Positions 25,050 to 33,891 of a stretch of DNA of 48,244 bases are shown here, one piece after another. Both the position numbers and the translations under genes were made by a program. The number at the start of each line of letters is the position of its first letter. The stretch's first letter is position 1. Source of the DNA: JAAGZL01 sp964628835 (GTDB lineage Bacteria > Pseudomonadota > Gammaproteobacteria > Chromatiales > Chromatiaceae); contig CAZVME010000021.1 in the NCBI GenBank assembly GCA_964628835.1, positions 1 through 48,244 on the forward strand, written 5' to 3'. The notes beneath the pieces are model-generated. The model worked only from the letters and a program-made list of their open reading frames with translations, had not been told where the DNA came from and ran no database searches.

Positions 25050-27098
25050 TTAATCTTCAACCTCTTTCGGCTTGAATTCGGCCGCCATGGCCCGCTGCAC
25101 ATCAGGGGGAACCTGCTGGTAGTGACTGAATTCCAGAGTATAACTACCACGCCCACCCGTAATGGAGTTCAGCTCATTAACATACTGGCTGATCTCTGCA
25201 ATTGGCACCTTAGCCTTGATGTTGAGCATACCGCCACTCAGGGCATCGGTACCCAGCAACTGGCCACGCTTACCGGAAAGATCACCGGTTACCGCACCCA
25301 TGGTTCCATCTGGCACTACCAGATCGAGAATGACTATGGGCTCCAGCAGAATCGGCTTGGCCTTGGACACCGCTTCCTGGAAGGCCTTTTTGCCTGCAGC
25401 TACAAATGCCACCTCCTTGGAATCCACCGAGTGGTACTTGCCGTCATACACGGTGACTCTCACATCCTGCATGGCATAACCGGCAACCACACCGTCATTC
25501 AGGGCCTGGTGTACACCCTTCTCCACTGCAGGGATAAGTCCGGAGGGAATGACACCACCTTTCACCGCATCCACAAATTCAAAACCCGCGCCCCGCTCCA
25601 GTGGAGCAATACGCAGATAGACCTCTCCAAACTGACCAGCGCCGCCGGTCTGTTTCTTATGCCGGAAGTGGCCCTCGGCCTGGGCGCTGATAGTTTCTCG
25701 ATATGAGATCTTGGGTGGCCGGGTATCCACCTCCACATTGAAACGATCCTTCATCTTCTCCAGGGTCAGACGCAGATGCAGCTCCCCGAGTCCGCGCAGA
25801 ATGGTCTCATTATTGGCGACACTATGCTCCACTTCCAGACAGGCATCTTCCTCCACCACTCGATGCAGGGCATTACCCAGACGCTGATCATCCCCTCGCG
25901 TCTTGGCATGTATGGCAAGACCATACACCGGAACTGGAAATTTCAGCGGTTTCAGATGCAGATAATCCTCTTCATGGGAGTCATGCAACACCGCATCCAG
26001 ATGGATCTCCTCCACCTTGGCCACCGCGCAGATATCACCGGGTATACCTTTCTCCATCTCCACCTGCTTCTTGCCCTGCAGCTTGAAGATATGCCCCACC
26101 TTGAACGGTTTGCGCCCATCACCGATAAACAGCTGACTATCCTTGGTGATAGTGCCCTGATGAATTCGGAACACCCCAAGCTTACCCACAAACGGATCCG
26201 CCGACACCTTGAACACATGGGCCACCACGTGTTTGGAGGGATCAGGCTCAGAAGTAAATGGCTTCTCAGCTTCACCCTCACCGATCATGAATGGGCGCGG
26301 ATTGCCCTCACTGGGATTCGGCATCAGGTGCTCCATTACATACAGCAGCTCTGGTACGCCAGCGCCACTGGCAGCCGAGGTAAAACAGATAGGGACCAGA
26401 TGTCCCTCACGCAGCGCCTTCTCGAACGGATCATGCAACTGGTCCGGGTTTAGATCCTCACCCTGTTCCAGGTAGAGCTCCATCAGGGCCTCATCCACCT
26501 CAACCACCTGATCGATGATCCTGGTGTGGGCCTCGGCCACCGAGGAAAAATCGGCCTCACCATCTGGATTAAAAAAGCAGTCCACCACCTTGCTACCACC
26601 ATCGGTGGGCAGGTTGATGGGAAGACACTCGGAGCCAAACTCATCCTTGATATCCGCCACCAGCCTAGGAAGATCCACTCCATCTGCATCTATCTGGTTG
26701 ATGATTATCATGCGACACAGCTTGCGCTCTTTGGCCAGCTGTAGCATGCGCCGACTCACCATCTCCACTCCGGCGGCGGCATTAATCACAATGGCCACGG
26801 TCTCCACCGCAGGAAAAGCGGCTATGGACTGGCCGATAAAATCTGGCAGCCCAGGAGTGTCAACCACATTTACATGAATATTGTCGTGATCGATACCGAT
26901 TACCGATGAGGTCAGGGAGTGCTGATACTCTTTCTCCAGGGGATCGAAGTCGCTTACGGTATTGCCTTTTTCCACACTTCCGGCTGAGGTTATTGTTCCG
27001 GATTGCACCAGGAGAGCTTCTACCAGCGTGGTCTTGCCGCAACCACTCTGTCCAACCAAGGCAACATTGCGGATATCTTCTGCAGTATAACGGGGCAT
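25050..27098 (-). CDS. Elongation factor G-like GTPase (FusA2 type)
   Basis: A 682-aa translational GTPase with the full EF-G domain order. Its G motifs differ from canonical EF-G: GQSGCGKTT (P-loop), DTPGLPDF where EF-G has DTPGH, and NQID where EF-G has NKID. The missing catalytic His suggests slow GTP hydrolysis or a different role; homologues are annotated as EF-G-like. Domain IV is present (GGAGQFGEVYLRI). The ATG at 27098 begins MPRYTAEDIRNVALVG with GAAGGAAG upstream; a longer frame to 27146 is not supported. Its precise function is not established. Confidence 0.92.
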   Translation of the reverse strand: MPRYTAEDIRNVALVGQSGCGKTTLVEALLVQSGTITSAGSVEKGNTVSDFDPLEKEYQHSLTSSVIGIDHDNIHVNVVDTPGLPDFIGQSIAAFPAVETVAIVINAAAGVEMVSRRMLQLAKERKLCRMIIINQIDADGVDLPRLVADIKDEFGSECLPINLPTDGGSKVVDCFFNPDGEADFSSVAEAHTRIIDQVVEVDEALMELYLEQGEDLNPDQLHDPFEKALREGHLVPICFTSAASGAGVPELLYVMEHLMPNPSEGNPRPFMIGEGEAEKPFTSEPDPSKHVVAHVFKVSADPFVGKLGVFRIHQGTITKDSQLFIGDGRKPFKVGHIFKLQGKKQVEMEKGIPGDICAVAKVEEIHLDAVLHDSHEEDYLHLKPLKFPVPVYGLAIHAKTRGDDQRLGNALHRVVEEDACLEVEHSVANNETILRGLGELHLRLTLEKMKDRFNVEVDTRPPKISYRETISAQAEGHFRHKKQTGGAGQFGEVYLRIAPLERGAGFEFVDAVKGGVIPSGLIPAVEKGVHQALNDGVVAGYAMQDVRVTVYDGKYHSVDSKEVAFVAAGKKAFQEAVSKAKPILLEPIVILDLVVPDGTMGAVTGDLSGKRGQLLGTDALSGGMLNIKAKVPIAEISQYVNELNSITGGRGSYTLEFSHYQQVPPDVQRAMAAEFKPKEVED

Positions 27099-27276
27099 GA
27101 TTTCTTCCTTCTTTACGCGTTGAAACAGGCCCAAAGATGTTCTCAACCGCTGAAAAATTCCAGCGCGGCTGAAATAAATCTGTAAAGGGTCTTTTTTTTA
27201 ATCCTAAACAGTGATAGAAAACCATAAAACACAGTTCCTATCCAGTCTTATTAACGGATGTATAGAGGAGTATCAA

Positions 27277-27546
27277 ATGTTTGGCGAAAGACATGACCTA
27301 CCACATGAGTTTCCAGAGCACGAGGAGCTGATCAAGGCCCTGTGTGACGTAAACCCCGTATTCGATGCCATGTACAAGGAGTACGACGCCCTGGACAAGG
27401 AGATCCTGAAGATTGAGCAGAACATCAAGCCGGCATCCGACACCTATGCTGAGGATCTCAAGAAAAAACGCATGCTCCTGAAAGACAAACTTTATGAAAC
27501 ATTGAACAAACAGAGTGCTGCCGGGAAAAATACCGTAAGCGCCTAA
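27277..27546 (+). CDS. DUF465 / YdcH-family small protein
   Basis: An 89-aa helical protein starting MFGERHDLPHEFPEHEELIKAL, typical of DUF465. A good AGAGGAG lies just upstream of this ATG, so I prefer it to the ATG at 27211. Two long helices (about 30-80) form a likely coiled coil. Family function is unknown. It is divergent from the EF-G-like gene. Confidence 0.9.
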   Translation: MFGERHDLPHEFPEHEELIKALCDVNPVFDAMYKEYDALDKEILKIEQNIKPASDTYAEDLKKKRMLLKDKLYETLNKQSAAGKNTVSA

Positions 27547-27694
27547 CCGGTAGCCCCCCCTGTATCCGCGTTAATGTTGGTTACCGTACACAGGTGCGGA
27601 GGGATATATTTATATCCAGCAAATCAACCTAGCGCGCAACCAGGAATTAGAGCGGCAGCCACCTCCATCTGCATCTTCCAGGTTAAACCAAACT

Positions 27695-29680
27695 GTGACC
27701 GAGATATTCCAGCAACTCCTGCACTGGGTCCAGATGCACCCCCTCTGGTCCGGAGTCGTTATCTTCCTGGTGGCCATGACCGAGTCTCTGGCCATAGTGG
27801 GACTGATCGTCCCGGGCGTGGCCATCATGTTTGGCATTGGCGCCCTGATCTCTGCAGGCGCCATCGAGTTCTGGCCCGCATTTGCCTGGGCCGTGGCCGG
27901 CGCCGTGGCCGGGGATGTGAGCAGCTTCTGGCTGGGGTTCCATTACCGGGACCGCATCAGCAACATGTGGCCCTTCACCAAATACCAGGCGAGTCTGGAA
28001 CAGGGCCAAGCCTTCTTCACCAAGTACGGCGGCAAGAGTGTGGCCTTTGGCCGTTTCTTTGGACCGGTGCGGGCAGTGGTACCCCTGATCGCTGGCACCG
28101 TCGGCATGCAGCCCTGGCGCTTCGCCATTGCCAGCATCCTCTCATCCCTGGTGTGGGCCCCGGCCTATCTTGCCCCGGGCATGGTGTTCGGTGCATCTCT
28201 GGAGCTGGCCTCTCAGGTGGCATTCCGCCTGGTGATCCTCATTATACTTCTGGCCATCCTGATCTGGCTGATGATCTGGCTGGTGCGACTCACCTTTCGA
28301 CTATGCCAACCCCACGCCAGCGCCTGGATACAGTCGATCCTCAACTGGTCCCGCCTGCATCCAGCCTTCACCGAGGTGGCGGCAGCACTGGCTGACCCGA
28401 ACCATCCCGAGTCCCGCGGTCTGGCCCTGCTGGCCACCGTCCTGATCTTTGCGGTGGGACTGTCGGCGCTGGTACTTGGTGCGGTGATAAACAGCAGCGC
28501 ACTGGCGGGAGTGGATCAGGCGGTACTCAGCACCCTTAAGAGTCTGCACACCCCCTGGGCCAATCATCTGATGTTGCTCAGCTCGCGGCTGGCTGACCAG
28601 CCGGTAATCACCCCCCTGATCGTAGTAGTGGTACTGTTTCTGGCCTGGCAGCACCACTGGCGCTCCCTGATGTACTGGGTAGCCGCAGTGGGCTTCGGCC
28701 TGTTTGCCTCAGTGGCCCTAAAATATGGACTACAGATCCCGCGCCCACCCAATGAGGTACCAGGGCTTGGTCCCTGGTCTTTTCCCAGCGGCCACACCCT
28801 GAAGGCCGTGGTGCTATTTGGTTTTCTGGCCGTGATCATCGCCCGTTCCATGCGGGAGAGGTGGCGCTGGCTGCCCTATGGACTGGCCGGGCTGATGATC
28901 ATCCTGGTGGCGATGTCCCGCCTCTATCTCGGAGTACACTGGCTCTCTGACATCCTTGGCAGCATCACCCTGGGGATGCTCTGGGTGGCCATCCTGGGGA
29001 TCGCCTACTACCGCCACACTAAGGCCGAGACCCACTGGCTGGGGCTGAGCCTTATCTCCATCCTTGTCATTGCCGGAGCCACTGGAGTTCAGACTTGGGA
29101 CAAACACACTCACGATATTGGAAAATATCTGCCGCAGCCAGTGGTGCATCATATCAGCGCCACAGAGTGGCGGGATACCGGCTGGAACACCCTACCCAGG
29201 GTACGCCAGGATACCCGCAACCAAAAGAACCACCCCATGAACATCCAGTACGCTGGAACACTGGAGCTACTGGAAGCAGGCCTCAAGAGCAAGGGCTGGG
29301 CCAAGGGCGACAACCTGGAGTGGGGAAACATCCTGAAGTTTCTGTCACCGGACCTACCACTACAACAACTGCCGTTGCTGCCCCAGGTGCATGCTGGCCG
29401 CCATGAGTCCCTGGCCCTGATCAAACCACTCCCCGATGGCCGCTCCCTGGTGCTGCGCCTCTGGCCCGCCTTCATCCAGACTCAGCCGGGCTCCACAGCT
29501 CTGTGGATTGGCAGCATCGCCGCACAGGACAAACAGCAGATTGCCGGAATGCTGGCCTTTCCACAGACCAGCGGGGATTTTCAGCAGGCGTTTCAGCAGC
29601 TGCTCCAGGACAGCAGCGACCTTCCACAAAAACAGCCACAACGGGTGCCGAACCTACTACTGCTATGGAGTGACAACTAG
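27695..29680 (+). CDS. DedA-PAP2 fusion membrane protein with LssY-like C-terminus
   Basis: A 661-aa three-part protein. Residues about 1-190 form a DedA/VTT domain (GRFFGPVRAVVPLIAGTVGM), a family linked to lipid-carrier transport. Residues about 240-440 are a PAP2 phosphatase with all three motifs: KYGLQIPRP, FPSGH and SRLYLGVHWLSD. The C-terminal ~200 residues resemble the LssY-C domain. A role in dephosphorylating and moving polyprenyl or phospholipid phosphates across the membrane is inferred. It starts at GTG with no clear Shine-Dalgarno. A hairpin-family arm begins 13 bp after the stop. Confidence 0.9.
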   Translation: MTEIFQQLLHWVQMHPLWSGVVIFLVAMTESLAIVGLIVPGVAIMFGIGALISAGAIEFWPAFAWAVAGAVAGDVSSFWLGFHYRDRISNMWPFTKYQASLEQGQAFFTKYGGKSVAFGRFFGPVRAVVPLIAGTVGMQPWRFAIASILSSLVWAPAYLAPGMVFGASLELASQVAFRLVILIILLAILIWLMIWLVRLTFRLCQPHASAWIQSILNWSRLHPAFTEVAAALADPNHPESRGLALLATVLIFAVGLSALVLGAVINSSALAGVDQAVLSTLKSLHTPWANHLMLLSSRLADQPVITPLIVVVVLFLAWQHHWRSLMYWVAAVGFGLFASVALKYGLQIPRPPNEVPGLGPWSFPSGHTLKAVVLFGFLAVIIARSMRERWRWLPYGLAGLMIILVAMSRLYLGVHWLSDILGSITLGMLWVAILGIAYYRHTKAETHWLGLSLISILVIAGATGVQTWDKHTHDIGKYLPQPVVHHISATEWRDTGWNTLPRVRQDTRNQKNHPMNIQYAGTLELLEAGLKSKGWAKGDNLEWGNILKFLSPDLPLQQLPLLPQVHAGRHESLALIKPLPDGRSLVLRLWPAFIQTQPGSTALWIGSIAAQDKQQIAGMLAFPQTSGDFQQAFQQLLQDSSDLPQKQPQRVPNLLLLWSDN

Positions 29681-29692
29681 CGAGAATTACTT

Positions 29693-29841
29693 GGGGTCAG
29701 AGTCGATTATATTCGCGCAAAGACGCAAAGTACGCCAAGAAAGCAATCTGAATACCTACAAAAAAGTTAGGCTAATTTTAGGATCGTAGTCGATTTATGT
29801 GCATTTACCAGCACGGTATCACCGCAATCGACTCCGCCCCC
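29693..29841. repeat. Degenerate hairpin element copy B
   Basis: A perfect left arm GGGGTCAGAGTCGATT (29693-29708) and a right arm AATCGACTCCGCCCCC (29826-29841) bracket 117 bp, longer than the other copies. A second partial left arm (AGTCGATT, 29787-29794) lies nearer the right arm, so two units may have merged. Sits between the DedA-PAP2 gene and ubiX. Confidence 0.75.
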
Positions 29842-29857
29842 CTGGACCATACTACCT

Positions 29858-30469
29858 CTAGCCCCAGGGTTGGATCAGATCATGTTTGATCCCAAGATGA
29901 TCCAGCACCCGCGCCACCATAAAGTCCACAATCTGTTCCAGGCTCTGGGGACGATTATAGAAACCGGGACTGGCCGGCATGGTCACCACACCCAGACGCG
30001 CCAGCTTGAGCATGTTCTCCAGATGGATGGCGGAAAACGGGGTCTCGCGCACCACCAGGATCAGCTTGCGCTGCTCCTTCAGCATCACATCCGCCGCCCG
30101 CTCAATCAGATTGTTACTGGCGCCGGAAGCAATGGCAGATAGGGTGCCAGCAGTGCAGGGACACACCACCATGGCCGCAGGTGGATTGGAGCCACTGGCC
30201 ACCGGTGCAGTCCACTCCTCCCGACCAAACAGACGCAGTTGTCCATCCGTTGCATTGAAGCGTTGCACCAGCATGCTCTCTCTTTGAGCGGTCCCGGCCG
30301 GCAGTTCGATTCCGGTCTCCATGGGGATTACAATCTCACCCGCCTTGGAGATCATCAGGTAGACCTGACGCCCGTTCTGGAGCAACAGCTCCAACAAACG
30401 CAGACCATAGGCGCTGCCGGAGGCCCCGGTGATGGCGAGGGCGATGGGTTGTTTTGGATCTATCATCAT
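29858..30469 (-). CDS. ubiX: Flavin prenyltransferase UbiX
   Basis: Makes prenylated FMN, the cofactor of UbiD-type decarboxylases in ubiquinone synthesis. The 203-aa protein starts with the FMN-binding ALAITGASGSAYGLRLLE. The CPCTAGTLSAIASGASNNLIERAADV and RETPFSAIHLENML motifs are intact. Met1 or Met2 can be the start. It is followed on the minus strand by hairpin copy B, and separated from mpl by copy C. Confidence 0.96.
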   Translation of the reverse strand: MMIDPKQPIALAITGASGSAYGLRLLELLLQNGRQVYLMISKAGEIVIPMETGIELPAGTAQRESMLVQRFNATDGQLRLFGREEWTAPVASGSNPPAAMVVCPCTAGTLSAIASGASNNLIERAADVMLKEQRKLILVVRETPFSAIHLENMLKLARLGVVTMPASPGFYNRPQSLEQIVDFMVARVLDHLGIKHDLIQPWG

Positions 30470-30481
30470 TCTTGTACCAGT

Positions 30482-30547
30482 GGGGTCAGAGTCAATTTAC
30501 CTGCATTGATGGATACACCCACATTTTCTTGAATTGACTCCGACCCC
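30482..30547. repeat. Hairpin element copy C
   Basis: GGGGTCAGAGTCAATT (30482-30497) and AATTGACTCCGACCCC (30532-30547) pair at 15 of 16 positions. The 66-bp element fills the ubiX-mpl gap, and its last base is part of the mpl stop codon, so it may also influence ubiX expression within the leftward operon. Confidence 0.92.
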
Positions 30548-31908
30548 TAGTGAACATTAAGCGCGTCCAACAGCCGTTGATGGATATTGCCAAACCCACC
30601 ATTACTCATTACCAACACATGATCTCCCGGTCTGGCCTCAGACTCAACCACAGCAACAATAGCCTCGATGGAGTCAAATACCCGCGCCCTGCCATTTAGG
30701 CCCTGGAACACACCCTGAGCATCCCACTCCAGCTCACCTGAAGCATAGACCAACACCTGATCTGCAACGGCAAACGCTGTCGCCAGCTGCTCTGCGTGTA
30801 TCCCCATGCGCATGGTGTTGGACCTCGGCTCCAGCACCGCGATGATACGCTCCGACCCCACCTTGGCGCGCAGACCATTCAGGGTGGTTTCGATGGCGGT
30901 GGGGTGATGGGCAAAGTCATCATACACATTCACCCCGGCAACCTCGCCGCGCAGCTCCATTCTGCGTTTTACGTTCTTGAATCTGCCCAGGCTCTCCACC
31001 GCAACTGCCGGGGGCACACCCGCATGTCTGGCCGCAGCCACTGCCGCCAGGGCGTTGTTCAGGTTGTGCTGACCATTCAGGTCCCAGCACACCCTACCGG
31101 CCTTTTCCGACCCCACATAGAGATCAAACTCACTGGCATCGGGGGTGGCATCCACCGCATGCCACAGGGCATCCCCCTCTGGGGCAAACCGCTCCACCGG
31201 AGTCCAGCAACCCATCTCCAACACCTGATCGATGGCTTGGTCAGCGTGGGGCGCAACAATCAGGCCAGTACCCGGTACCGTGCGCACCAGATGATGGAAC
31301 TGACGCTGAATCATCGCCAGATCATCAAAGATGTCAGCATGATCAAACTCCAGGTTGTTCAGTACCAGGCTACGCGGATGGTAGTGCACAAACTTGGAAC
31401 GCTTGTCGAAAAAGGCGGTGTCGTACTCATCCGCCTCCACCACAAAGAACGGGGTGTCACCCAGGCGGGCAGAGATGCCAAAGTTTTGCGGCACACCCCC
31501 AATCAGAAACCCCGGGGCCATACCTGCATCTTCCAGGATCCAGGCCAACAGGCTGGCAGTACTGGTCTTGCCATGGGTACCGGCCACCGCCAACACCCAA
31601 CGTCCATGCAGCACATGCTCCGCCAGCCACTGGGGGCCGGAGGTATAGCGCATGCCCCGGTCCAGCATATACTCCACCGCAGGATTTCCGCGAGACAGGG
31701 CGTTGCCCACCACCACGCAGTCCGGCTCCGGTTGCAGATGCGCAGGCTCGTACCCCTCCATCAACCTTATGCCTGCTTCCTCCAGTTGGGTACTCATGGG
31801 CGGATAGACCCCGGCATCGGAACCACTCACCTCATGCCCCAGGGAACGCGCCAGCAGTGCCTGCCCGCCCATGAAGGTGCCGCAGATTCCAAGTATATGT
31901 ATATGCAT
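30547..31908 (-). CDS. mpl: UDP-MurNAc:L-Ala-gamma-D-Glu-meso-DAP ligase
   Basis: Recycles the peptidoglycan tripeptide by joining it to UDP-MurNAc. The 453-aa Mur-ligase protein starts MHIHILGICGTFMGG, with the ATP-binding GTHGKTSTASLLAW, the VEADEYDTAFFDKRSKFVHY segment and the DFAHHPTA and EPRSNTMRMG motifs characteristic of Mpl. Together with anmK and the M23 peptidase in this window it points to active wall recycling. It has a 13-bp gap from the upstream membrane-protein gene, suggesting an operon. Confidence 0.97.
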   Translation of the reverse strand: MHIHILGICGTFMGGQALLARSLGHEVSGSDAGVYPPMSTQLEEAGIRLMEGYEPAHLQPEPDCVVVGNALSRGNPAVEYMLDRGMRYTSGPQWLAEHVLHGRWVLAVAGTHGKTSTASLLAWILEDAGMAPGFLIGGVPQNFGISARLGDTPFFVVEADEYDTAFFDKRSKFVHYHPRSLVLNNLEFDHADIFDDLAMIQRQFHHLVRTVPGTGLIVAPHADQAIDQVLEMGCWTPVERFAPEGDALWHAVDATPDASEFDLYVGSEKAGRVCWDLNGQHNLNNALAAVAAARHAGVPPAVAVESLGRFKNVKRRMELRGEVAGVNVYDDFAHHPTAIETTLNGLRAKVGSERIIAVLEPRSNTMRMGIHAEQLATAFAVADQVLVYASGELEWDAQGVFQGLNGRARVFDSIEAIVAVVESEARPGDHVLVMSNGGFGNIHQRLLDALNVH

Positions 31909-31921
31909 CTGGTTCTTATCC

Positions 31922-32437
31922 TTACCCCGCTGGCAGAAACAGCCGCACCAGGGTGTTGATCAACATAAAGTAACCCATGGCGATCAGCACCCCGCTACTC
32001 AGTTGCAGTTTAAAGCTATGCCGCAGGATGTGGGCCATGATCACCAGGCTCCACACCAGCAGGGCAAAATAGAGCAAGGCACCGATAAACTGGCTGACGG
32101 AACTCTCGGTGCTGGAATCCAGCAATATCTGCACCGGGATGGAGAGCAGGTTCATGATCACACCAGTACCAAATAGTGCAGTTGCGGTCTGTAACAACCT
32201 GCCAGACAGGCCGGTGAGGGTCAGAAAGATGCGCAACAGAACCAGGATCAACACCACATCTATCAGACCAATCATCAGGGCCGGGGCCAGGCCACCGATA
32301 TGGCCGATGATAGTCGGCACCCCACTCACAAGCGCCACCAGCAGTGTAAGCAGCATCAACGTATTGGATGCAGGAACATCCTGTGGTTTGGCCCGCAGCA
32401 GGCAGATATCAAAAAACAGCTTAAACAGTAGCTTCAC
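31922..32437 (-). CDS. Hypothetical multi-pass membrane protein
   Basis: A 171-aa protein with about five predicted transmembrane segments (near residues 27-47, 50-72, 82-102, 115-137, 147-167) and a short basic N-terminus. Hydrophobic, with no recognisable catalytic motif. It is 13 bp upstream of mpl in the same orientation. I do not recognise the family beyond a conserved-hypothetical look. Confidence 0.75.
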   Translation of the reverse strand: MKLLFKLFFDICLLRAKPQDVPASNTLMLLTLLVALVSGVPTIIGHIGGLAPALMIGLIDVVLILVLLRIFLTLTGLSGRLLQTATALFGTGVIMNLLSIPVQILLDSSTESSVSQFIGALLYFALLVWSLVIMAHILRHSFKLQLSSGVLIAMGYFMLINTLVRLFLPAG

Positions 32438-32491
32438 AAAACGTCCATATGGTTAGGTCATACAAATAATACCGGATGAAACAAGTGGCTC

Positions 32492-32561
32492 GGGGTCAGA
32501 GTCGATTGCACTCAAGGCAGTTGCTTTCCCACCCAATCCAGACGCAATCGACTCCGACCCT
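32492..32561. repeat. Hairpin element copy D
   Basis: GGGGTCAGAGTCGATT (32492-32507) and AATCGACTCCGACCCT (32546-32561) pair over 14 of 16 positions. The 70-bp element lies in the divergent region upstream of rnd and of the membrane-protein gene. Confidence 0.9.
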
Positions 32562-32654
32562 TTTAAAACAGAATGAAACAATAGTATTGATCCAATGTTA
32601 TCCTGTGTGGCGACATCTACCAAGAATTATAGCCGGGAGCCTCAAATAATCCCC

Positions 32655-33809
32655 ATGATGCAAGAACTACATATCACAACCGAGTCACAACTCCAGGAGC
32701 TATGTAGCAAACTCCAGGGCAGCAACTGGCTGGCCCTCGATACAGAGTTTATCCGGGAGAAGACCTATTACCCGAATTTCTGCCTGCTGCAAATAAGCAA
32801 CGGTACAGTAGCAGCCAGTGTAGACCCCTTGGCAATCGATGATCTGGGCGGACTGGTGGAGATCATATATGATGACTCCATAGTCAAGATCTTCCACGCC
32901 GGACGTCAGGACTTGGAGATATTCCATCAACTCTGGGGCAAACTGCCGCAACCACTATTCGACACCCAACTGGCAGCCACCCTGCTGGGGCTGGGCAGCC
33001 AGATCGGTTATGGCAACCTGGTGCAAAAGGTAATTGGAAAAGAGCTGGAAAAGGGACACTCCCGCACCGACTGGTCACATCGCCCCCTAAGTCGGGAGCA
33101 ACTACGCTACGCCCTGGATGATGTGATCTACCTGGGTGACATCTATCTCAACATTACTGATCGGCTTAACCAACTGGGACGTAACACCTGGCTGCAGGAA
33201 GACTTTGACACCCTCACCGATCCGGCCACCTACAGCGTAGACCCCGAGAGCATGTGGAAACGCATCAAAGGGAATCAACACCTGAAAGGTGTGCAGCTTG
33301 CGGCACTGCAAAAGATCACGGCCTGGCGCGAACAGCAGGCGGAAAGCAGCAATCGCCCCCGGCGCTGGATCCTGAAAGATGAAGTACTGGTAGATCTGGC
33401 GCGGCGTCAACCGAGTGATATGAAAGGACTGGAGCGCATACGCGGCCTGGAGGCAGGCAGCATCAAACGCCATGGCGACACCCTGCTCAACCTGATCAAG
33501 CAGGCCAAGCAACTAGCCAAAACCGATTGGCCCCAGGCCCATGTGCGCGGCCCCAAACTAAGCGCCAACCAGGAGGCGATAGTAGACCTGTTGCAGTGTT
33601 GTCTGCGCCTGATCGCCGAGCAGGAAGAGATAACCCCGACAGCCCTGGCCAACCGCAAAGATCTGGAACAGTTGGCAATCGGCAACATGGATTCCGAACT
33701 GCTCCACGGCTGGCGCAAGGCCCTGGTTGGGGAGGCCATGCTTGATGTACTGGATGGCCGCAGCAGCCCACAAATAGACGAGGGAAGATTAAGACTTAAA
33801 CAACACTAG
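32655..33809 (+). CDS. rnd: Ribonuclease D
   Basis: A 3'-5' exoribonuclease for tRNA 3'-end trimming, 384 aa. DEDDy residues are visible: LALDTEFIREKTYYP (D and E), FHAGRQDLEIF (D) and LRYALDDVIYLGDIY (Y and D). The C-terminal HRDC domain (LKGVQLAALQKITAWRE onwards) follows. The ATG at 32655 or 32658 matches the family start. An upstream ATG at 32595 would add 20 unlikely residues. Confidence 0.95.
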   Translation: MMQELHITTESQLQELCSKLQGSNWLALDTEFIREKTYYPNFCLLQISNGTVAASVDPLAIDDLGGLVEIIYDDSIVKIFHAGRQDLEIFHQLWGKLPQPLFDTQLAATLLGLGSQIGYGNLVQKVIGKELEKGHSRTDWSHRPLSREQLRYALDDVIYLGDIYLNITDRLNQLGRNTWLQEDFDTLTDPATYSVDPESMWKRIKGNQHLKGVQLAALQKITAWREQQAESSNRPRRWILKDEVLVDLARRQPSDMKGLERIRGLEAGSIKRHGDTLLNLIKQAKQLAKTDWPQAHVRGPKLSANQEAIVDLLQCCLRLIAEQEEITPTALANRKDLEQLAIGNMDSELLHGWRKALVGEAMLDVLDGRSSPQIDEGRLRLKQH

Positions 33810-33891
33810 CCCGCATGAACGAATATTCTAAATCGGGCAATCTAAAAAAGAGCATACAAAATAAATTGAGCCTAGGCACAATTCTCTTAAT

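Noticed and set aside
25122..26453. Long plus-strand frames opposite the EF-G-like gene
   Set aside because: They are antisense shadows of a well-supported gene and lack their own start signals.
30305..30325. T-loop-like GTTCGATTCC
   Set aside because: It lies inside ubiX coding sequence and no tRNA arms surround it.
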